This document shows positions 7,383-13,458 of a stretch of DNA of 13,458 bases, one piece after another. Source of the stretch: Chitinophaga pinensis. Its GTDB lineage: Bacteria > Bacteroidota > Bacteroidia > AKYH767-A > OLB10. Made by a program: the position numbers and the translations under genes. The stretch is taken from positions 1-13,458 of the forward strand of contig CAMBYJ010000021.1 in assembly GCA_945872015.1 (NCBI GenBank), in the 5' to 3' direction. The notes beneath the pieces are model-generated. The model did no database searches. It saw only the letters and a list, made by a program, of their open reading frames with translations, and had not been told where the DNA came from. Position 1 is the stretch's first letter, and every line of letters starts with the position of its first letter.

Positions 7383-7577
7383 ATGAAAACAGGCAAAGTA
7401 AAATTCTTCAATGAAGCAAAAGGTTATGGCTTTATTATCGAAGACGAAACAAACAGAGAAATCTTTATTCACCACAGTGGTTTAGTCGACAAAGTTCGTG
7501 AGAACGATGTTGTTTCTTACGAAGTGATCGAAGGACGTAAAGGTTTGAACGCTGTATCAGTGAAAAAAGTGCAATAA
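7383..7577 (+). CDS. Cold shock domain protein (CspA family)
   Basis: A 64-residue single-domain nucleic-acid-binding protein that probably acts as an RNA chaperone. The five-stranded OB fold is visible, with RNP1 as KGYGFI (13-18) and RNP2 as IFIHHS (27-32). RNP2 in most family members is closer to VFVHFS, so the second His replaces an aromatic Phe that normally stacks on RNA; an aromatic Tyr is also present in RNP1. The ending GLNAVSVKKVQ is typical of Bacteroidota copies. The gene stands alone, with a good promoter box upstream and a strong terminator 27 bp downstream, so it is probably monocistronic. Whether it is cold-induced cannot be told from sequence. Confidence 0.93.
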   Translation: MKTGKVKFFNEAKGYGFIIEDETNREIFIHHSGLVDKVRENDVVSYEVIEGRKGLNAVSVKKVQ

Positions 7578-7604
7578 TTATATACTATTGTATTTTCGAG
7601 TAAC

Positions 7605-7635
7605 AAATCCCGTCTCATTGAGTCGGGATTTTTTT
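7605..7635 (+). terminator. Rho-independent terminator of the cold shock gene
   Basis: AAATCCCG (7605-7612) pairs perfectly with CGGGATTT (7624-7631). An inner CTC/GAG pairing lies beyond one T-T mismatch, the loop is ATT, and a run of seven T residues (7629-7635) follows. It sits 27 bp after the cold shock stop and isolates that gene from recG. Confidence 0.88.
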
Positions 7636-7655
7636 ATGCAGTTCGTTGATTTTTT

Positions 7656-7663
7656 TAATTTTG
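7656..7663 (+). promoter_or_regulatory. Candidate recG -7 box
   Basis: TAATTTTG matches TAnnTTTG exactly and ends 4 bp before the recG ATG. The usual box-to-start distance would put transcription initiation at or next to the ATG, implying a leaderless or nearly leaderless mRNA. No -33 TTG lies at the normal spacing, and the region is very T rich, so a chance match is possible. Confidence 0.3.
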
Positions 7664-7667
7664 TTTA

Positions 7668-9776
7668 ATGCAACGTCGCGAATTTTTTGATACACCTATT
7701 GAATACTTAAAAGGAGTTGGTCCTCAGAGAGGCGATGTCTTAAAAAAAGAATTTTCAATTTTTACGTTCGAAGATTTACTTCATCATTATCCATTTCGAT
7801 ACATCGATCGCTCGAAGTTTTATAAAGTAGCTGAGCTAAATGCTGATATGCCTTATCTTCAAATAAAAGGTAAGTTATCAAGGATTCAGTCGCATGGTGA
7901 TAAGCGCACTACACGAATTACTGCTATTTTTTCAGATGATACTTGTTCCATTGAGTTGATTTGGTTTCAAGGATTAAAATGGGCTAAGAATTATTTAAAG
8001 CCTAATATCGAATATGTCGTTTTTGGAAAGCCGTCTTCGTTTAATGGAAAATTAAATATCGTGCATCCTGAAATGGAAGAGTCGTCGAAAGTAGAATTAT
8101 TTAATGGACCATCGCTCACAGGAGTCTATAGCGTAACTGAAAAGTCACGTGCTATAGGTTTAGATACTAAAGCAATTGTAAAACTGCAACGTAATTTAAT
8201 AACAGCAATTCCTGCTTTTATTCAAGATGTTTTCCCTACGGATATTTTGCAAAAGCATACGTTAATGTCGTTGCGCGACGCCTATATAAATATTCATTTC
8301 CCTAAAGATGAAATGTCGCTGCGATTAGCTACACGAAGATTGAAATTTGATGAATTGTTTTTTATTCAACTACGACTTTTGCGTGCAAAGGCACAACGAA
8401 ATGAAATTTACAGAGGGAAGGTTATTTCGGTAATTGGAGATGTGTTCAATACATTTTTTAAAAACTATCTTCCGTTTGAATTAACCAATGCTCAAAAGCG
8501 TGTGTTGAAAGAAATCCGAATTGATATGGGCACTGGCAAACAAATGAATCGTTTGTTGCAAGGTGATGTAGGTAGTGGTAAAACAATGGTTGCCTTATTA
8601 AGTATTTTAATGGTTATTGATAATGGCTTTCAGGCTTGTTTAATGGCGCCAACTGAGATATTAGCTAATCAACATTTTATTTCCATTAGTGAAGCGCTGA
8701 AGGATATGGATGTTCAAGTAGAACTACTCACAGGAAGTACGAAAGCCGCGAAGCGAAGAGAATTATTACAGGATTTATCCGAAGGCCGCTTGAAGATTCT
8801 TATAGGCACTCACGCATTGATAGAAGATCGTGTGCAGTTTAACAATCTCGGGTTGGTTGTAATCGATGAACAGCATCGTTTCGGTGTGCAGCAACGCGCA
8901 AAACTATGGATGAAAGATGGTGTTGCGCCTCATGTTTTAGTTATGACGGCGACGCCTATACCCCGAACGCTCGCTATGACATTATATGGCGACTTAGATA
9001 CTTCTGTTATTGATGAGTTGCCTCCAGGAAGAAAACCAATTACTACTTCACATCGTTTCGAATCTGCTCGATTAGCAGTGCTCGGATTTATGAAAAGTGA
9101 AATTGCAAAAGGCCGTCAAGTGTATGTTGTTTATCCATTAATTGAGGAATCTGAAAAGCTTGATTACGCTAATTTATTTGAAGGGTATGAGGCCATTTGT
9201 AAAGAGTTTCCATTGCCACAGTATTCTGTTAGTATTGTTCATGGTAAAATGAAGCCTGCTGAAAAAGAGGCAGAGATGCAGCGATTTGTGAGCGGTAAAA
9301 CGAATATCATGGTTGCAACAACAGTAATTGAGGTAGGCGTAAATGTTCCTAATGCCTCAATTATGATTATTGAGTCCGCTGAGCGCTTTGGATTATCTCA
9401 ACTACATCAGTTGCGCGGTAGGGTAGGTCGTGGCGCAGATCAAAGCTATTGCATTCTAATGACAGGAAATAAACTAAGTAGCGAAGGTAAACTACGTTTA
9501 AAAACGATGTGCGAAACCAATAATGGTTTTGAAATAGCAGAAGTCGATTTGAATTTACGTGGTCCTGGTGATATTGCAGGCACTCAACAAAGTGGGGTAG
9601 TCGATTTACACATTGCCGATCTCGCTAAGGACAGAGCAATTATGGAAGAAGCAAAGGTCGTTGCAGAGGTTATCGTAAATCAAGATGCAAAATTATCAGA
9701 CCCGCGAAATATATTTATTCGAGAGAAATTAAATCGTCTCGAATCAGAAAAAACAAATTTTAGTAGAGTGAGTTAA
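7668..9776 (+). CDS. recG: ATP-dependent DNA helicase RecG
   Basis: A branched-DNA translocase that remodels stalled replication forks and recombination intermediates. At 702 residues it is full length (E. coli 693). The N-terminal wedge/OB region covers about 1-240 (IEYLKGVGPQRGDVLKKEF near the start; LQIKGKLSRIQ at 64-74). SF2 motifs follow: Q-motif region FELTNAQKRV (270-279), Walker A GDVGSGKT (299-306), APTEILANQH (327-336), DEQH box (400-403), TATPIPRTLAM (427-437) and motif VI QLRGRVGRG (581-589). The RecG-specific TRG region appears as DLNLRGPGDIAGTQQSG (627-643), which separates it from Mfd and PriA. The ATG at 7668 begins with typical N-terminal sequence. Its stop overlaps that of ispF by 4 bp in convergent orientation. 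Confidence 0.97.
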   Translation: MQRREFFDTPIEYLKGVGPQRGDVLKKEFSIFTFEDLLHHYPFRYIDRSKFYKVAELNADMPYLQIKGKLSRIQSHGDKRTTRITAIFSDDTCSIELIWFQGLKWAKNYLKPNIEYVVFGKPSSFNGKLNIVHPEMEESSKVELFNGPSLTGVYSVTEKSRAIGLDTKAIVKLQRNLITAIPAFIQDVFPTDILQKHTLMSLRDAYINIHFPKDEMSLRLATRRLKFDELFFIQLRLLRAKAQRNEIYRGKVISVIGDVFNTFFKNYLPFELTNAQKRVLKEIRIDMGTGKQMNRLLQGDVGSGKTMVALLSILMVIDNGFQACLMAPTEILANQHFISISEALKDMDVQVELLTGSTKAAKRRELLQDLSEGRLKILIGTHALIEDRVQFNNLGLVVIDEQHRFGVQQRAKLWMKDGVAPHVLVMTATPIPRTLAMTLYGDLDTSVIDELPPGRKPITTSHRFESARLAVLGFMKSEIAKGRQVYVVYPLIEESEKLDYANLFEGYEAICKEFPLPQYSVSIVHGKMKPAEKEAEMQRFVSGKTNIMVATTVIEVGVNVPNASIMIIESAERFGLSQLHQLRGRVGRGADQSYCILMTGNKLSSEGKLRLKTMCETNNGFEIAEVDLNLRGPGDIAGTQQSGVVDLHIADLAKDRAIMEEAKVVAEVIVNQDAKLSDPRNIFIREKLNRLESEKTNFSRVS

Positions 9777-10255
9777 ACAACTTTTTGAATTAGTACAACA
9801 GCATAAGCTGCAACCCCTTCTTCACGTCCAACATAACCAAGCTTTTCATTTGTTGTTGCTTTAATAGAAATATCTTCTGTACTGATTTTTAAAATAGGAG
9901 CAAGGCGCTCTTTCATTAAATCAATATGTGGTTTGATTTTAGGCTGTTCTAAAACTAAGCTGATATCTGCATTCCCAACAGAATAATTTCTTTCGTCTAA
10001 TAAATCTATTACGCGAGCAAGTAAAATTGTACTATCGATATTTTTAAATGCAGCGTCTGTATCAGGAAAATAATAACCAATATCTTTTAATCCTGCCGCA
10101 CCTAATAAGGCATCGCACAATGCATGTATCACCACATCAGCATCTGAATGACCAAGGGCCCCTTTTACATGGGGGATATCTACTCCACCTAATATTAGTT
10201 TTCTACCTTCTTGTAATTGATGGACATCAAATCCGAATCCTACTTTAATTTTCAT
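9773..10255 (-). CDS. ispF: 2-C-methyl-D-erythritol 2,4-cyclodiphosphate synthase
   Basis: Cyclises CDP-ME 2-phosphate to MEcPP with release of CMP, the fifth step of the MEP isoprenoid pathway. The cytosolic protein of 160 residues has the family length. Zinc ligands are visible as D10 and H12 in GFGFDVHQL and H44 in DVVIHALCDALLGA. Also present are GHSDADV (35-41), DIGYYFPDTD (58-67) and KATTNEKLGYVGREEGVAAYAV in two parts (132-153), which includes the CMP-binding region. The ATG at 10255 is the only sensible start, because the conserved sequence begins at residue 2. It is not fused to IspD. It lies downstream of porV, separated by a terminator, so it needs either readthrough or its own promoter; none was obvious. 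Confidence 0.97.
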   Translation of the reverse strand: MKIKVGFGFDVHQLQEGRKLILGGVDIPHVKGALGHSDADVVIHALCDALLGAAGLKDIGYYFPDTDAAFKNIDSTILLARVIDLLDERNYSVGNADISLVLEQPKIKPHIDLMKERLAPILKISTEDISIKATTNEKLGYVGREEGVAAYAVVLIQKVV

Positions 10256-10261
10256 GTTCGT

Positions 10262-10292
10262 TAAAATAAAATAAGGGCTTTCGCCCTTATTT
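10262..10292 (-). terminator. Rho-independent terminator of porV with GAAA loop
   Basis: The perfect 10-bp stem AAATAAGGGC / GCCCTTATTT (10269-10278 and 10283-10292) closes a GAAA tetraloop when read on the minus strand. A T-rich tail follows (TTATTTTATTTTAA in RNA sense when the stem end is included). It begins one base after the porV stop and ends about 7 bp before the ispF start. Confidence 0.85.
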
Positions 10293-10293
10293 A

Positions 10294-11505
10294 TTATTCT
10301 GTATCGGTATCGTCTTTATTGCCTGCATTCGCATCAAAGTCGAATGTTAATGTAAAGTGCAATGTGTTTTCTAATGGGTTTCTTTGATCAGTTGGAATCA
10401 GATATGCTAAATCAAGTCCAAATACATTGTAGCGTAAACCTGCACCAAGTGTAAAGTATTTTCTGTTTCCTTTCGTTTGGTCTTCAAAAAAGTACCCAGC
10501 TCTGAATGCAAATTGTTTGTCGTACCAATACTCCATTCCAAAACCAATATTTATTTCTCTTAACTCCTCTCTTGCTCCACCTGGCGCATCACTGAAAGAC
10601 TGGAAAATGCCTTGTGCAATTCCTACATCTGGATCTTTTCCGAATAAGATAACAGAGTTAGAGCTATTCGTTGAATCTTGCGTGTAGATAGGAGGGGTTG
10701 GAACAAGTAGTTTATTAAAGTCTAATCCGAATGATAAATCATTGTATTCGTTAAGTTTTAATTTTAGTCCAGGTCCAATTCTTAAGTTAGTAGGAATAAA
10801 GTTTTCAGTTCCCGTTTCAGTATAAGAAATTTTAGCTCCGATGTTGCTGATGTTTATACCCGCTGTTAGTAATGCATCCATTCCACCAACTTCAATTTCC
10901 TTTTGATAGAATCCAGAAACATCGGCAGCAACTGAGTTTCCAGCTTTACTGTCTGCTCCTTCTACTGCGGTTCCTCCAGTTAAATTTGAATGGATAAAAC
11001 GCAATGCCATACCACCACTAAAATTATCACTTAGTTTTCTAGAATAAGCAAAGTCCAAAGCAAATTCATTTGGTTTGAAATCACGAATTGTATTTCCATT
11101 ATTATCAGTGAAAGTAATATTACCTAATGAAAAATATCTTAACGATCCTCCAATTGCTTGCTGTCCTTTTAATTTAGTATAACCAGATACATAAGCAATG
11201 AACATGTCATTTACTAATGCTTTTAACCATGGTGTATAAGAAACAGCAAATCCGCTTTTCTTTTCATTAAACGCAAGTTTAGCGGGATTCCAGTGGATTG
11301 AATTAACATCGGCAGAACTAGAAACGCCAATATCACCCATACCCCCTGCTCTTGCTTCAGGAGAAATTCCTAAAAAAGGCACAGCAGTCGTAATAGTGTT
11401 TATTTGGCCTAATAAATTTGTTTGGCTGCTAGTCTGAGACAAAGCAATCTGACTTGTTCCAAGAAAGATGGCAAAAACGAGTTTTACTTTATAATTCAAT
11501 TTCAT
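10294..11505 (-). CDS. porV: Type IX secretion outer membrane protein PorV
   Basis: PorV (also called LptO) is an outer-membrane beta-barrel that collects substrates from the type IX translocon and delivers them to the PorU sortase. The 403-residue protein has an N-terminal signal peptide (MKLNYKVKLVFAIFLGTSQ followed by IALSQ; cleavage near 23-24). A PorV-typical start to the mature chain follows: AVPFLGISPEARAGGMGDIGVSSSAD, in two stretches at about 41-66, then SIHWNPAKLAF. The rest alternates in short beta strands, with FGMEYWYDKQFAFRAGYFF and FTLGAGLRYNVFGLDLAYLIP near the C-terminus, characteristic of the FadL-like family. The tail is acidic. It is immediately downstream of porU, which supports the call. 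It has its own promoter box in the 71-bp gap and a terminator directly after the stop. Confidence 0.94.
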   Translation of the reverse strand: MKLNYKVKLVFAIFLGTSQIALSQTSSQTNLLGQINTITTAVPFLGISPEARAGGMGDIGVSSSADVNSIHWNPAKLAFNEKKSGFAVSYTPWLKALVNDMFIAYVSGYTKLKGQQAIGGSLRYFSLGNITFTDNNGNTIRDFKPNEFALDFAYSRKLSDNFSGGMALRFIHSNLTGGTAVEGADSKAGNSVAADVSGFYQKEIEVGGMDALLTAGINISNIGAKISYTETGTENFIPTNLRIGPGLKLKLNEYNDLSFGLDFNKLLVPTPPIYTQDSTNSSNSVILFGKDPDVGIAQGIFQSFSDAPGGAREELREINIGFGMEYWYDKQFAFRAGYFFEDQTKGNRKYFTLGAGLRYNVFGLDLAYLIPTDQRNPLENTLHFTLTFDFDANAGNKDDTDTE

Positions 11506-11536
11506 AATAGATGAATCTTCTCTTTTTATAAGTTGG

Positions 11537-11544
11537 CAAATATA
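11537..11544 (-). promoter_or_regulatory. -7 box of a porV promoter
   Basis: On the minus strand TATATTTG is an exact TAnnTTTG match, 31 bp upstream of the porV ATG in the porU-porV gap. It implies a leader of about 25 nt. No clear TTG lies at -33. It would allow porV to be transcribed separately from porU. Confidence 0.5.
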
Positions 11545-11576
11545 AGTATTTAGCGTATAAATTCTATTTTTTCTTT

Positions 11577-13458
11577 TTAGCGAAGGATGACAAGCTTCTC
11601 AATTTTCTCCGCCGTTTCCCCATCAGCGGTTCTGATTTTCAATCGATAGATATATGCGCCCTGTCCTATTTTATCTCCGAAATCATCTTTGCCGTCCCAT
11701 GTTAACGGACTGTTTCTATAGCCATCGCAAATTTGATAGTCCGACAAAGTTCTGATTAATTTACCTGAAACTGTAAATATCTGAACCTGGATAGTCATGC
11801 CTGTGCAAGGTTTGTTATGCTCAAAATAGAAGGAAGTGTTTGTGGTAAAAGGATTCGGATAATTTAATACATGGTCTAATGCCAGCGTTGACGAATTAGC
11901 TACTACAAATTCGGTGTTGGATGTCGAGGAATTACCATTTATATCCCAAGCCTTCAATGTTAAGGTATGAGGGCCCTCCGTTAATTCCGATAATTTATAT
12001 TTCACGATTCCTTTTTGGTAACTGTTTAATTCTGATTCGTAGTAATCATTTAGAACGAGAACAGATTGCTGATTATTGTCTAATAAAGCTGTAATATCAT
12101 GACCGATTCCGTTTCCAACTGTATTAATTCCGCTTGAGTCGGATAAACGAGCGAATATAATTGGATCTTCACTAGTTAATCCACCCGCTGTAAAATTTTC
12201 ATCGTTTAAAAAGAGATTAATTGATGGGCCATCTTGGTCGTTTAATCCGTTTGCCGAAATACCGCCAATTAAAATTCCTTCGTCATAACCATTTCCATCA
12301 CTTACTTCATCGTGTACATAATAGCTTAATCGACCAGCTCCAAATTGATAGTTAATATCTTTTGGTACAATAAAACTACACGTAAATTCGCCATTGGTCA
12401 CTGACGATTTACCTCTGTAAATAATATTTTTTCGAAGTATAAAACTATCAGGCAAACTAACATCGTTGCCTGTTGCATCATTCACAAGATTGTATATTTT
12501 TTTCTCCTTGTCAAAAATAGTGGTGAAAACGGTGCCATTAAAATTCGATTGCAACGTATTATTTTGATCGGTTACCTTTCCTTTAATGGTCACTTTGCTT
12601 AATGCCTTTAGTGTATCCGAAACAACTCCATCTTCTTTGATTTCTTCTGTTACTACTTTTAAAGTAGGGTAGGCTAATCGGATGGAAGGGTCGCCAAGTA
12701 AGGTAACATTTCTGTTTCCTGGATTCTCGATTTTTGCTAAACGTTGTATATCACCAACACAAGGCATTTGTCCATTAATTGGAGTAAACATGTATTTTAA
12801 TAAATCGCCATTTATTACTTCATTGTCTAAAGCAAAAGCTAAACGCACAGTTGTAAATAAGCAGATACCGCCGCCTTTATTGTTTAATAAAACTAATTCA
12901 CCAGCAGCTGTTCTTTTCGGATCATCAAATCGGCTGAATTCGCAGGTTGCTGTAATGAACGCGGGCATCGAATTAAGATTCGACCAACTATTAATCATAT
13001 CAATATTTAAAATTGCTTCTGATGACCATCCCAGCTCTCCCCCATGTCCTGTGTAATTAATCAAGAAAGCCCCTTTTTCAATTCGTTTATTAATCGCTTC
13101 GTTAACGTCTGGATATCGTTGTCCTCCTGGTGTCGACTCCTGCTCATAAGCATCACTAACAATTTTATCAATATTATAAACACGGTTGTTGGCTGAAACC
13201 GTTGATGCAATTCTTTCACTTTGACGGAAATGTAAATTCCTGTCCTGATCATCAGCAACAAAGCAAAGCACATTACGCCAGTCGCCAAATCGCGATGATG
13301 AATTAGATGCGCAAGAAGCCACTGAACTGGTATTGCCCGGGGTTTCGTAGGTGATTATTTTATCTACCATTAATCGGGCATCTGTAATATCTCTTACTGG
13401 AATTCTGCCAATTCCTACATCTATTAATTCTGCTCCTGTTAACGTACCTTCATTAACA
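11577..13458 (-). CDS. porU: Type IX secretion sortase PorU, C-terminal part (5' end outside window)
   Basis: PorU is a gingipain-like C25-family protein at the cell surface. It removes the C-terminal signal of type IX cargo and attaches the cargo to lipopolysaccharide. The frame is open to the window edge; upstream of the internal ATG at 13370 it reads ELIDVGIGRIPVRDITDARL, a C25 hallmark, so that ATG is not the start. About 626 residues are visible, roughly half of the 1158-residue P. gingivalis protein. Catalytic residues are evident: His in INYTGHGGELGW (codon 13046-13044) and Cys in ITATCEFSRFD (codon 12944-12942). Immunoglobulin-like beta regions follow. The C-terminus resembles a type IX sorting domain: LNYPNPFTTNTSFYFEH, VQIFTVSGKLIRTL, WDGKDDFGDKIGQGAYIYRL, ending KLVILR. 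PorU is known to keep such a domain uncleaved. porV follows after 71 bp. Confidence 0.94.
   Translation of the reverse strand, partial: VNEGTLTGAELIDVGIGRIPVRDITDARLMVDKIITYETPGNTSSVASCASNSSSRFGDWRNVLCFVADDQDRNLHFRQSERIASTVSANNRVYNIDKIVSDAYEQESTPGGQRYPDVNEAINKRIEKGAFLINYTGHGGELGWSSEAILNIDMINSWSNLNSMPAFITATCEFSRFDDPKRTAAGELVLLNNKGGGICLFTTVRLAFALDNEVINGDLLKYMFTPINGQMPCVGDIQRLAKIENPGNRNVTLLGDPSIRLAYPTLKVVTEEIKEDGVVSDTLKALSKVTIKGKVTDQNNTLQSNFNGTVFTTIFDKEKKIYNLVNDATGNDVSLPDSFILRKNIIYRGKSSVTNGEFTCSFIVPKDINYQFGAGRLSYYVHDEVSDGNGYDEGILIGGISANGLNDQDGPSINLFLNDENFTAGGLTSEDPIIFARLSDSSGINTVGNGIGHDITALLDNNQQSVLVLNDYYESELNSYQKGIVKYKLSELTEGPHTLTLKAWDINGNSSTSNTEFVVANSSTLALDHVLNYPNPFTTNTSFYFEHNKPCTGMTIQVQIFTVSGKLIRTLSDYQICDGYRNSPLTWDGKDDFGDKIGQGAYIYRLKIRTADGETAEKIEKLVILR

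Noticed and set aside
12682..13056. 124-codon plus-strand frame inside porU
   Set aside because: Antisense to the C25 catalytic core including the active-site Cys codon; no independent coding evidence.
13061..13288. 75-codon minus-strand frame in another phase of porU
   Set aside because: Overlaps conserved PorU sequence in an alternative frame and has low-complexity composition; the PorU frame is clearly the coding one.

Overview
The window looks like a stretch of core chromosome from a low-GC member of the Bacteroidota. Three things point there: type IX secretion genes (porU, porV), which occur only in that phylum; perfect or near-perfect TAnnTTTG -7 promoter boxes ahead of several genes; and A-rich translation starts with no clear Shine-Dalgarno sequence. 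I cannot resolve the class or genus. All gene families except one small lipoprotein are recognisable, and I see no phage, transposon, CRISPR, tRNA or rRNA.

Layout from left to right. (1) 1-2343, plus strand: the C-terminal two thirds of polyphosphate kinase ppk1 (cut by the window edge), then a short Ppx/GppA-type exopolyphosphatase 30 bp later. This is a polyphosphate synthesis and breakdown pair. (2) 2340-5358, minus strand: feoA, feoB and a SprT-like metalloprotease gene, read in that order. feoB and the protease gene share a TAATG stop/start. (3) 5466-7241, minus strand: adenine deaminase, followed 6 bp later by a 44-codon lipoprotein gene that an ordinary length cutoff would miss. A hairpin separates this unit from feoA. 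(4) 7383-7577, plus strand: a single-gene cold shock protein with its own promoter box and a strong intrinsic terminator. (5) 7668-9776, plus strand: recG. (6) 9773-13458, minus strand: porU (5' end outside the window), porV and ispF, with a GAAA-loop terminator between porV and ispF.

The genes fall into mostly separate housekeeping modules: phosphate storage, ferrous iron uptake, purine salvage, cold/RNA chaperoning, replication-fork repair, isoprenoid synthesis and protein secretion. PorU and PorV are known partners in the type IX attachment complex. FeoA and FeoB work together, and Ppk and Ppx act on the same polymer in opposite directions. The genes are packed tightly. Both convergent pairs (ppx/sprT and recG/ispF) overlap tail to tail by 4 bp with no terminator between them.

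I did not find a convincing undescribed system. The items most worth a second look are the tiny Cys-rich lipoprotein with a nine-A run right after its start codon, the feoB/SprT coupling, and the overlapping convergent stops.
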